64,000 nt of DNA from JACCTH01 sp050741915 (GTDB taxonomy: Bacteria > Actinomycetota > Acidimicrobiia > Spongiisociales > ZC4RG35). The notes under the pieces are model-generated. The model worked only from the letters and a program-made list of their open reading frames with translations. It was not told where the DNA came from and searched no databases. Made by a program: the position numbers and the translations under genes. This document shows positions 9,308 to 16,972 of this stretch, piece by piece. The stretch is from NCBI GenBank assembly GCA_050741915.1, contig JBOGEX010000135.1, positions 20,892 to 84,891 on the forward strand, in the 5' to 3' direction. The number at the start of each line of letters is the position of its first letter. The first letter of the stretch is position 1.

Positions 9308-9440
9308 TTACGAACAGCTCCATTAACCCAACCCGACTTAGCGCGACGGCGTCACGCGACTCCGATGGCTCATCGCTTCCGACCGCTGGGAGTCGCCACA
9401 CTCAAGTCGCGCGACTTCCATTGAGCGATCAACCGCAGCG
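9308..9440. repeat. Partial tandem duplication of the dnaE2/lysozyme-fold 3' junction
   Basis: Bases 9308-9336 repeat, with few changes, the 3' terminus of the convergent lysozyme-fold gene at 9491-9519 (shared TTACGAACAGCTCCA). Bases 9343-9423 repeat the 3' end of dnaE2 at 9228-9304, including a 28-nt identical block (9251-9278 versus 9368-9395). So one tandem duplication of about 115 bp spanning both gene ends is visible. It contains no gene. The left unit lacks a 66-bp insert that the right unit carries (copy A). Confidence 0.8.
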
Positions 9441-9488
9441 TTCTCTGGGCTGTAGACGTTGTAGCACAACTTCTACAACCCTGGGTTC
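9441..9488 (+). repeat. Family-1 palindromic element, copy A
   Basis: TTCTCTGGGC opens and AACCCTGGGTT closes the unit. Between them TGTAGA-c-GTTGT and ACAAC-t-TCTACA form a two-part hairpin. The outer sequence matches copies B, C and D, but the inner stem differs while still pairing. It lies between the 3' ends of dnaE2 and the lysozyme-fold gene, in the duplicate unit that holds extra sequence. It could also act as a bidirectional terminator. Confidence 0.75.
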
Positions 9489-9490
9489 GC

Positions 9491-10057
9491 TTACGAACAG
9501 CTCCAATAACCCCAGCCCGATCCCTGGTAAACGATATGAGCCGCTACCGCCACATTGAGAGCAGGGTCGAACGGATCCGCGCGGCGGTTGAAACCCATTG
9601 CCTCGGTAGCCGCAATCCAATCGGAGGGGGCGATCTGGAAGAGACCCAACAAGCCGGAGTCCGGGTTGACGAGGTCGACATCAAAACGGGAGAGACACCA
9701 AGCGAGGCGCACGGCCTTGTTGACATCACTCGACGCAAAGTTGTCCTCGACGAGGCCCCGAAGAGCGACGGAGTCGAGCCAGCCGGTGTTCAGTTCGAGG
9801 GATGTGGTCGCCTGGGCAGTGACCACCGGGACAGTGGTGGCTGGTTCGGCCACTTCGGGAGCGGCAGCTTTGGTCCCGGCCATTGCCAACCAGCCATGGG
9901 CGGAGACAGCACCGGCCGACTCCCCCCAAACTACATCGCCGAGAGTTGTGGCCGGTGTCATTGGAGGAGCCCCGGCGTTGAACGCGGCGAAGCCGGCGAT
10001 GGCAAGAAGGATCACCGCCGACCACCCGGCCACATAAAGGAACCGATGGAAACTCAT
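9491..10057 (-). CDS. Exported lysozyme-fold (transglycosylase/Rpf-like) protein, probably inactive
   Basis: This 188-residue protein has an N-terminal membrane anchor or signal (about 10-28), a Thr/Ala-rich linker and a C-terminal lysozyme-like domain from about 105. The domain shows VNPDSGLLGLFQI, PFDPALNVAVAA and a final GWGYWSC, as in actinobacterial SLT/Rpf-like proteins. The expected catalytic Glu (C-E-S before the FD) is replaced: the sequence reads AWCLSRFDVD. It may bind peptidoglycan without cleaving it. It lies 81 nt downstream of the AroQ fusion gene. Confidence 0.7.
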   Translation of the reverse strand: MSFHRFLYVAGWSAVILLAIAGFAAFNAGAPPMTPATTLGDVVWGESAGAVSAHGWLAMAGTKAAAPEVAEPATTVPVVTAQATTSLELNTGWLDSVALRGLVEDNFASSDVNKAVRLAWCLSRFDVDLVNPDSGLLGLFQIAPSDWIAATEAMGFNRRADPFDPALNVAVAAHIVYQGSGWGYWSCS

Positions 10058-10138
10058 GACTCCGCCCCGTTCAAGCCAACCAGATGCTTGTCCGATTGCT
10101 TCTGAAACTAAACCGGCCCCAGAGCCCTCGGCAAACCG

Positions 10139-11260
10139 CTATACGGGCGGTTTTCGCGCTCCCAGCTCCCCGATCACCAACCCCCAATCACTGGTTGAGG
10201 GTTCCAGCAAGTCGAAGTGCCTACCGTCCGATTCGACCAGGTCGATCGCTGTGTTTTGCTCCCGAGCCATCTCGACATAGCGACGGATCGGATCGATCGG
10301 GACCAGTCTGTCGGCAGGGCTGGCAATCACGACCGCACGGCCCTGTCGCGGCAGCCGGTGGGCAGGCGAGTACTCCGCGGGGTGGCCGAGGGGCTCTGCC
10401 AACAGGCGTGCAAACGTATCGTCGGCCAGCCCACGGTCGCGGGCGAAGGCGAGGTCACAGAAGGGAGCCATTGCCACCGTCAGACCTGGGTGAGTAGCCC
10501 AAAGGGCCATGGTCGCTCCCGCCGAGTGCCCCAGCAGCACGACCCGATCGGCTGAAAATCCAGTCAGATCGGGGATTTTGTGGAGGGCAGTAGCAATGTC
10601 GGCAAAGCTCTCCGGCCAGCCACCGCCGAGCCCCAGCCGGCGATATTCGAGGTTGTAGGTAGCCACCTCTCTTCGCCAAAGGTCGACCGCGATCGATTCT
10701 GTGGTGTCGGCGGTCCACTCGTGACGCCACAGGCCCCCATGGATGACGACTACCAGCTGCGACGCTCCCGCGACGCTCCTCAAATCGCCAAACTGATCGG
10801 GGAGCGATCCATAGGCAAGACGCTCGGTGGAAACGGCAGCCCGGTTGATTAAGTGCCGGATCGCCCATCGGTATCCGCCGGTGCCCCGGCCATAAATTCG
10901 ATAGGCGGGGTCGATGACCGACCGCCGACGCCACGGCTCCCGCTCCATGATGTTGCTGATGTGAACCTCCACTACAGGTGTAGAGATCGAAGCGACCGCA
11001 TCTCCCAAAGATCGCGAGTAGTGGGTGAGAGCACCCGGATTGAGGACGATCCCGTCAAACTCGGACTCGGCTCCGGTGATCGTCTCGACGATCTCAGCTT
11101 CCCGGTTCGATTGATAGGTGCTGACCTCGGTTGCCAGGTCGGCGCCATATTTCTTGAGGTCGCGCTCGAGCTCGTCGAGGCTCGTGGAGCCATAAATTTC
11201 GGGTTCTCTTCGGCCAAGACGGTCGAGGTTGGGGCCGTTGATCACCAGGTAACGGGGCAT
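10139..11260 (-). CDS. Fusion of type II 3-dehydroquinate dehydratase and alpha/beta hydrolase
   Basis: This is a 373-residue two-domain protein. Residues 1-150 are AroQ-like: INGPNLDRLGRREPEIYG, YQSNREAEIV, LNPGALTHYS and EVHISN carry the known active-site positions, though the usual NIHARE reads NIMERE. Residues about 165-373 are an alpha/beta hydrolase close to kynurenine formamidase/esterase types, with oxyanion motif HGGLW, nucleophile GHSAGA, acid ASPADRLVP and GRHFD for His. AroQ dehydrates 3-dehydroquinate in the shikimate pathway. The hydrolase substrate is unknown. ATG at 11260 begins exactly at the AroQ domain. Confidence 0.85.
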   Translation of the reverse strand: MPRYLVINGPNLDRLGRREPEIYGSTSLDELERDLKKYGADLATEVSTYQSNREAEIVETITGAESEFDGIVLNPGALTHYSRSLGDAVASISTPVVEVHISNIMEREPWRRRSVIDPAYRIYGRGTGGYRWAIRHLINRAAVSTERLAYGSLPDQFGDLRSVAGASQLVVVIHGGLWRHEWTADTTESIAVDLWRREVATYNLEYRRLGLGGGWPESFADIATALHKIPDLTGFSADRVVLLGHSAGATMALWATHPGLTVAMAPFCDLAFARDRGLADDTFARLLAEPLGHPAEYSPAHRLPRQGRAVVIASPADRLVPIDPIRRYVEMAREQNTAIDLVESDGRHFDLLEPSTSDWGLVIGELGARKPPV

Positions 11261-11336
11261 CGGTGGCGATGTTAGGAAGCGGGGTGAAAGGACCGTTCTC
11301 CGAGAAACCCGGGACGGGTGGCAAAATTGCTCTTCG

Positions 11337-12077
11337 ATGCGTCGCTTTCTGGCTCTTGTCGTTGGCCTGGCCGTGATTGGTTGTGGTGAGGCGCCGCTGG
11401 CGGGCGTGGGCGGACATTCATCGGACTGGATCGGTGAGCCCACCCTGGCCACCTCTGAGACAACGGCAGCAGATGGGCCGTCTCTTAGCTCAGTGCACAG
11501 GACCGAGTGGTGGAACGGCGACCTCGTACCTGTGGGCGGGACCACACCGGCGGAGATCATCGCCGGGGTCTATACCCGGGCCCGATCGAGCGACCCGTAC
11601 GTGCAGGCAACCCCGGCCGAGATCGCGGCTGCCCTCCCCGGCGTCGAGTTTCCGAGTCAGGTGCCTCCCGAGGTGCGATTCATTACCAGCCAACTCGTGT
11701 ACGACCTTTCTCAGCTCACACTTGCCACGGACCAGGTCGCAGCCTTCGGTTTGTGGTCGGTCGAGCCCTACACGCGCTCGCGATCGGTCGGCCAGCAAGC
11801 AGTGTTGACTGTCGTCAACGATCCGGAAGGGTTGGCCGCCATCGCCTCGGGGATGGCCGATACCAGCTGCGCCCGCTACATCGACCGGCAGGCTCAATGT
11901 TCAGTGGTGACCGTCGGGGAGCACCCGGCCTGGGAGCTCGCTAACAACCTCGGCCTGACGCTGATCTGGTTCTCCGAGACTTACCGCTACGAGCTTTTCC
12001 TGCGATCGGGAGTCAACCCGTCCTTGGCTTCGGAAATGGCCGAATCGGCCCGACCTCTCTCGGCGCTTTCCTTCTAA
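11337..12077 (+). CDS. Putative lipoprotein of unknown function
   Basis: This 246-residue protein starts MRRFLALVVGLAVIGC, a signal peptide with a lipobox-like IGC ending at Cys16, so it is probably a lipid-anchored extracellular protein. The mature part is about 230 residues with several Thr/Pro-rich stretches and two later Cys (CARYIDRQAQC) that could pair. No family was recognised. It is divergent from the AroQ fusion, and its stop is immediately followed by the start of the ABC exporter gene, which suggests co-transcription with it. Confidence 0.7.
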   Translation: MRRFLALVVGLAVIGCGEAPLAGVGGHSSDWIGEPTLATSETTAADGPSLSSVHRTEWWNGDLVPVGGTTPAEIIAGVYTRARSSDPYVQATPAEIAAALPGVEFPSQVPPEVRFITSQLVYDLSQLTLATDQVAAFGLWSVEPYTRSRSVGQQAVLTVVNDPEGLAAIASGMADTSCARYIDRQAQCSVVTVGEHPAWELANNLGLTLIWFSETYRYELFLRSGVNPSLASEMAESARPLSALSF

Positions 12078-13970
12078 GTGATGTTCAGCGGCCACGGCTG
12101 GAGTTATCTCCGCTTCGATCCCGAACAAGAGACGAGCGAGCTCAATCGCGAGCTCCTCGGCCGGGTTTGGCGCTACGGCCGACCATATCGCCGTCAACTA
12201 GTCGGCATCATCTTCACCGTTTTTGCCACCGCCGTTATCGGCGTGCTTCCACCGCTCCTCATCCGCGAGCTCATCGACGAGGCGCTGCCCAACCGCGATC
12301 TGGGGATGCTGACCCTGCTCGGCGCCGGCATGGTGCTGTTGCCCCTGGTCAACTCGGGAATCGGAGTGCTCCAAAGGTGGTGGTCGGCTCGCGCCGGCGA
12401 GGGGATCATCTACGACCTCCGCCGCCAGCTCTATGCGCACCTGCAACGAATGTCTTTGCGCTTTTTCACATCCACTCGAACAGGAGAACTGATCTCACGC
12501 GTCAACAGCGACGTGGTCGGAGCCCAGCAGGCGATCACCGGCACCTTTATCACCGTCTTTTCGAATCTCGTCTCAGTCAGCGTGATCCTGGTGGTGATGC
12601 TCCAGGCCGAATGGCGGTTGACGTTGCTGGCGCTGGCCGCACTGCCTCTTTTCGCGTTGCCGGCCCGGCGGGTGGCTCGCATATTGCGTCGGTATACCGA
12701 CGAGCAGATGGAGAGGAACGCCGCCATGTCCGTGATCCTGCAGGAGACATTCAACATTTCCGGCGCTTTGTTGGTCAAGCTGTTCGGTCGTGAGCGCCGC
12801 GAGGCCGATCGTTATGGCCACGAGGCCGCCCAGGCTCGGGACCTGGGTGTGAAACAGGCGATGGTGGGGAGATGGTTTTTCGCCACCCTCGGATTGGTGG
12901 GCGCCATCGGCAGCGCAGCCGTTTTCTGGTTCGGCGGTTTTATGGTGATCCGCGACGAGCTCACGGTCGGCACCGTGGTGATGTTCACGAGCCTCATCGG
13001 CCAGCTCTACGGCCCCCTCAGTTCCCTCACCTACAGCCGGGTCGAGCTAGCCACTTCGCTTGTCAGCTTTGAGCGAGTTTTCGAAGTGCTCGACATGAGC
13101 TCGGAGCTGAGCGAAGGAGATCTGGACCTACCCGCGCTCAAAGGCGACATCACCGTCGATCGGGTTTCCTTCCGATACCAATCGACGGAGCCGATTGGAC
13201 TCGAAGCCGTGAAACGTTCGGGCCGGCGGGGGACTTTTGAAGTCGGCTTCGTTCCTCAACAGGTTTCGACCCGCCCCTGGGCGATCGAAGACGTCAACTT
13301 CGAGATCAAGGCCGGGGAATTGGCGGCTTTGGTGGGACCAAGTGGCGCTGGGAAGACCACCATTTCCTATCTCATCCCTCGTCTCTATGACGTCGATGCC
13401 GGAGCCATTCGGATCGATGGCCACGACGTCCGCTCTCTGACTTTCGACACAATTGCCCGCGCAGTCGGGGTGGTGACGCAGGAGACGTACCTCTTCCACG
13501 ACACAATTGCCCAGAACCTTCGCTATGCCCGCGAAGACGCCAGCCGTGACCAGCTTCAGCAAGCGGCCGAAGCGGCCAACATCTGGGGGTTCATCAACTC
13601 ACTTCCCGATGGGTTCGAGACAGTGGTGGGAGAACGGGGTTACCGGCTGTCGGGAGGAGAACGCCAGCGCATAGCAATTGCCCGGGTGATCCTGAAAGAT
13701 CCTGCAGTGCTCATCCTCGACGAGGCCACCTCGCATCTCGACTCCCGGTCGGAGGCATTGATCCAAGACGCCCTCGAGAAGCTGATGATCGGTCGGACTT
13801 CGGTCGTGATCGCCCACCGGCTCTCGACCATCCTTGCTGCCGACCAGATCCTGGTGCTCGACCATGGCCGCCTGGTGGAGAAGGGCACCCACACCGAGCT
13901 AATGGCGGGGAGCGGCCTCTATCGCGAGCTCTTCGACACCCAGTTCCGATCGGTGAATCGGGTCGATTAG
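12078..13970 (+). CDS. ABC exporter, membrane-ATPase fusion
   Basis: This 630-residue half-transporter has a type IV ABC membrane domain (about 35-330) and an ATPase domain (about 350-620). Walker A is GPSGAGKTT, the signature LSGGERQR, Walker B LILDEATSHLD and the H-loop IAHRLS. All catalytic residues are present, so it can work as a homodimer. An insert of about 40 residues (around 375-415) lies early in the ATPase domain. Translation starts at GTG 12078, directly after the lipoprotein stop, or at ATG 12081. The substrate is unknown. Confidence 0.9.
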   Translation: MMFSGHGWSYLRFDPEQETSELNRELLGRVWRYGRPYRRQLVGIIFTVFATAVIGVLPPLLIRELIDEALPNRDLGMLTLLGAGMVLLPLVNSGIGVLQRWWSARAGEGIIYDLRRQLYAHLQRMSLRFFTSTRTGELISRVNSDVVGAQQAITGTFITVFSNLVSVSVILVVMLQAEWRLTLLALAALPLFALPARRVARILRRYTDEQMERNAAMSVILQETFNISGALLVKLFGRERREADRYGHEAAQARDLGVKQAMVGRWFFATLGLVGAIGSAAVFWFGGFMVIRDELTVGTVVMFTSLIGQLYGPLSSLTYSRVELATSLVSFERVFEVLDMSSELSEGDLDLPALKGDITVDRVSFRYQSTEPIGLEAVKRSGRRGTFEVGFVPQQVSTRPWAIEDVNFEIKAGELAALVGPSGAGKTTISYLIPRLYDVDAGAIRIDGHDVRSLTFDTIARAVGVVTQETYLFHDTIAQNLRYAREDASRDQLQQAAEAANIWGFINSLPDGFETVVGERGYRLSGGERQRIAIARVILKDPAVLILDEATSHLDSRSEALIQDALEKLMIGRTSVVIAHRLSTILAADQILVLDHGRLVEKGTHTELMAGSGLYRELFDTQFRSVNRVD

Positions 13971-14506
13971 CTGTCGGCTGTATCCCAGGCAGGCTCTTGC
14001 CCGAAACCGGTCACCACAAACTCACCCGTATCCTCGGTCCGCGAGCCCGGGACCAGTACCAACGGCACCTGGCAGCGCTCCATCACCCGCACCGAGATGC
14101 TCGTCCAGGCTTGTTCGGTAAATAGGCGACGGGTCGCCCCCATGATGATCGTGTCAATCGACAGTTCCTGGGCTGTCCTGATGATGGCCTCGGCGGGATC
14201 ATCACCCTCAACCAGGCGGATCGTGGCGGTACGCGATCTCGCCGCCAGGGCAGACACGAGAGGGTCGACGATGCGACGGCCCCGCTCTTCGAGGTAGCGG
14301 GCGGCCTTGACTTCTGCTTGTTCATCGCGGCGGGAGTCGTCGTCGAGGAGCGAGCGGCGCTCCTCGTCGTCGAGAGAAGCCAGGAAAGTGCGGGGCACCT
14401 GTATGACCGTCATGACGGTGATCGATCCCTCGTCAACCAGGAGATCGCAGAAGTTGGCAACCGCAGATGGTGGCAGAACGCCGGTGGTGGCGACTAGCAC
14501 GTGCAC
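13967..14506 (-). CDS. Universal stress protein (UspA-like)
   Basis: This 179-residue protein has the single-domain UspA fold. The first strand is VHVLVATTG. The C-terminal part has IDTIIMGATRRLFTEQAWTSISVRVMERCQVPLVLVPG, matching the ATP-binding G-x2-R-x9-G(S/T) region in general form, although the second glycine is poorly conserved. GTG at 14506 was chosen because it coincides with the first beta strand. It overlaps the end of the convergent ABC gene by 4 nt. USPs respond to stress; the specific role is unknown. Confidence 0.75.
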   Translation of the reverse strand: MHVLVATTGVLPPSAVANFCDLLVDEGSITVMTVIQVPRTFLASLDDEERRSLLDDDSRRDEQAEVKAARYLEERGRRIVDPLVSALAARSRTATIRLVEGDDPAEAIIRTAQELSIDTIIMGATRRLFTEQAWTSISVRVMERCQVPLVLVPGSRTEDTGEFVVTGFGQEPAWDTADS

Positions 14507-14563
14507 GGATGGGCAGGTTAGGTCGGGCCGAGTCTTAAAGCCGGGCTGCGCCACAATGAAGCC

Positions 14564-15061
14564 ATGGAAGCTGCGCTCCTCAATCAGGTCACCTGGATGA
14601 TCCCTAACGCTCTCGCCTTGATCGGATCGGCGGCCGGCGAGGAATGGAACGCGATGACGGCGTCGTGGGTCACCCAGCTCTCGATGGAGCCGGTTCTCAT
14701 AGGGGTGGGCGTGGACCAAAAGGCTGTCACTCATCGTCTCATCTCCGAGGGAGGCGGCTTTAGCGTCAACCTGTGGTCGCCGGCAGACACCAAGGTGTTC
14801 GTCAAGTTCTCCAAGCCTGCCGTTCGTGACGACGGCACCCTCAATGGAAGGGCGGTGAGAACCGCCGTCACCGGCGCTCCCGTCTTCGAGGAGGCGGTGG
14901 CCTGGATGGACTGCGCGGTTCGGCAGGCGATCGACCTCGGAACCCACACCCTATTCATTGGCGAAGTGGTCGGCGCAGAAGTAAAGGAGCCCGATAGTCG
15001 GGCGGCGGCGGTGTCCGACACCCGAATGAAGTACGGCGGGGTGAAGCGCGGCGGCCACTAG
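14564..15061 (+). CDS. Flavin reductase-like FMN-binding protein
   Basis: This 165-residue split-barrel protein of the flavin reductase family has NALALIGSAAGEEWNAMTASWVTQLSMEPVLIGVGVD at the N-terminus, HTLFIGEVVGAEV and a final MKYGGVKRG. Members reduce flavin with NAD(P)H or bind FMN/F420. It is the first gene of a plus-strand run leading into SDR-cofG-cofH, so a link to flavin/F420 redox chemistry is plausible but inferred from position only. Confidence 0.85.
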   Translation: MEAALLNQVTWMIPNALALIGSAAGEEWNAMTASWVTQLSMEPVLIGVGVDQKAVTHRLISEGGGFSVNLWSPADTKVFVKFSKPAVRDDGTLNGRAVRTAVTGAPVFEEAVAWMDCAVRQAIDLGTHTLFIGEVVGAEVKEPDSRAAAVSDTRMKYGGVKRGGH

Positions 15062-15074
15062 GTAACGTCGGAGC

Positions 15075-15854
15075 ATGGAAGTACGCCTGGACGGGAAAGT
15101 CGCCGTCGTCACCGGTGGTAGCCGGGGAATTGGGCAAGCCACGGCCCGGCTGATGCTGGCTTCTGGAGCCGAGGGCGTGGTCATCACGAGCCGCAAGCAG
15201 GACAACCTTGAACAGTCGAAAAAAGAGATCTCCGAATCGGGGGTGGACGCCGACCGACTGGAAACGATGGTCGCCAGAGCCGACGACCCAGATGATGCCC
15301 GGCGGACGATCGCGGCCACGATTGAACGATTCGGCGCCTGTGACATCCTGGTCAACAACGCCGGAACCAATCCGGCCCCCGGACCGCTCGTGACCGTCGA
15401 CCTCGGGGCAGTCGACAAGACCTGGGCCGTGAACCAGCGTGGACCTCTGATCTGGTGCCAGCAGGCGGTGACACAGTGGATGGCCGATCACGGGGGCTCG
15501 ATCGTGAACGTCAGCTCAGTAGGTGGTATTCGCCCCGCACCCATCCTCGGGGCCTACAACGTCTCCAAGGCGGCCCTCGCCCATTTCACCCACCAGCTCG
15601 CGTTTGAGCTGGCCCCGATCGTGCGGGTCAACGCCGTTGCCCCGGGGGTGGTCAAGACTCGTTTGGCCGGATCTCTCTGGGAAGGGCGTGAGGAAGAGGC
15701 CTCCAAGGGGCACCCCCTCGGCCGCCTGGGAGAGCCCGACGACGTTGCCCAGGCGATAGTCTTCCTGGCCTCGGATGCCGCCAGCTGGATTACCGGAGTG
15801 GTCTTGCCGGTTGATGGGGGAGTGGTTGGAGCCTCCGGGAGCGCAATTTCGTGA
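15075..15854 (+). CDS. Short-chain dehydrogenase/reductase
   Basis: This 259-residue classical SDR has the cofactor motif VTGGSRGIGQA at residues 11-21, NNAGT, catalytic Ser in NVSSVG and the YxxxK pair in GAYNVSKAAL. The ITGVVLPVDGG ending resembles FabG-type 3-oxoacyl reductases. The substrate is not determinable. It lies 14 nt after the flavin reductase gene and overlaps cofG by 4 nt, so it is in the F420-biosynthesis operon, perhaps as a passenger. Confidence 0.9.
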   Translation: MEVRLDGKVAVVTGGSRGIGQATARLMLASGAEGVVITSRKQDNLEQSKKEISESGVDADRLETMVARADDPDDARRTIAATIERFGACDILVNNAGTNPAPGPLVTVDLGAVDKTWAVNQRGPLIWCQQAVTQWMADHGGSIVNVSSVGGIRPAPILGAYNVSKAALAHFTHQLAFELAPIVRVNAVAPGVVKTRLAGSLWEGREEEASKGHPLGRLGEPDDVAQAIVFLASDAASWITGVVLPVDGGVVGASGSAIS

Positions 15855-16972
15855 TGCATCCTTTTCCTGATCCCGAGCTGGCCCTGGCCTACTTGGACGG
15901 CCGACGTGATCCGGGTCCCCTCTTCGACGAAGCTCGACGCCTACGCAACGAGGGAAAAGGCAACACCGTCACCTACAGCCGCAAGGTGTTCATTCCCCTC
16001 ACCACCCTTTGCCGGGATCGCTGCACCTACTGCGCGTTCGCTCAACCACCCGGGGCGGGAGGCATGTACCTCCAACCCGACGAGGTGCTAGCTGTGGCCC
16101 AAGCCGGCGCCCGCTACGGATGCACGGAGGCTCTCTTCACCCTCGGTGATCGGCCGGAGGACCGATGGCCTCAGGCTCGCCGGTTCCTCGACGCAGTCGG
16201 AGCAACCACGACTCTCGATTACGTGGTCGAGATGAGCAGGATGGTGCTGGGAGAGACCGGGCTCTTCCCTCACGCCAACCCCGGGCTGATGTCTATCCCT
16301 GAGATGGAGCGGCTGCGTCCTTACAACCCGTCGATGGGATTGATGCTCGAGAACGTATCAAAGAGGATGCTCGAACCGGGAATGCCCCACTTTGACTGCC
16401 CGGACAAAGATCCGGAGTTGCGTCTCCAGACGATTGCCCATTCGGGCCTGCTGTCGGTTCCTTTCACTACCGGCTTGTTGATCGGGATCGGCGAGAACCG
16501 GGGGGAGATCGTCGACTCGATCGTGGCCCTCGTCGAGGCAAACGCAACCTGGGGATCGATCCAGGAAGTCATCGTGCAAAACTTTCGGGCCAAGGCCAAC
16601 ACCCCCATGAGGCGGCACGCAGAGCCGATACCGGCCTGGTTCGCAGTTGTCGTCGCAGTTACTCGCTGGTTCTTCGGGCCGGAGATGAATATTCAGGTCC
16701 CGCCCAATCTCACCGAACATTTCGAGCTTTACCTCGGGGCCGGTATCAACGATTGGGGAGGAGTTAGCCCGCTGACGATCGATTGGGTAAACCCGGAACA
16801 GCCCTGGCCTCACCTCGATGAACTCTCAGCGCGGACCGCCGCCGCCGGGTTCCGTCTCCAGCCCCGGCTCCCCGTGTACCCAGAGTTCATCTCGGAACGG
16901 TGGATCGACCCCGGATTGCTTGTGAAGGTGCGGGCCGCGGCCGGCGAGCTTCATCAGGTGGCGGTGGCGTGA
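15851..16972 (+). CDS. cofG: FO synthase subunit CofG
   Basis: This 373-residue radical SAM enzyme has CRDRCTYCAFAQ (CxxxCxxC) near residues 55-62. With CofH it makes 7,8-didemethyl-8-hydroxy-5-deazariboflavin (FO) from tyrosine and 5-amino-6-ribitylaminouracil, the chromophore of coenzyme F420. NPGLMS, MLENVS and FTTGLLIGIGE are typical CofG blocks. In mycobacteria CofG and CofH are fused as FbiC. Here they are separate and overlap by 4 nt (GTGA). Confidence 0.95.
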   Translation: MMHPFPDPELALAYLDGRRDPGPLFDEARRLRNEGKGNTVTYSRKVFIPLTTLCRDRCTYCAFAQPPGAGGMYLQPDEVLAVAQAGARYGCTEALFTLGDRPEDRWPQARRFLDAVGATTTLDYVVEMSRMVLGETGLFPHANPGLMSIPEMERLRPYNPSMGLMLENVSKRMLEPGMPHFDCPDKDPELRLQTIAHSGLLSVPFTTGLLIGIGENRGEIVDSIVALVEANATWGSIQEVIVQNFRAKANTPMRRHAEPIPAWFAVVVAVTRWFFGPEMNIQVPPNLTEHFELYLGAGINDWGGVSPLTIDWVNPEQPWPHLDELSARTAAAGFRLQPRLPVYPEFISERWIDPGLLVKVRAAAGELHQVAVA

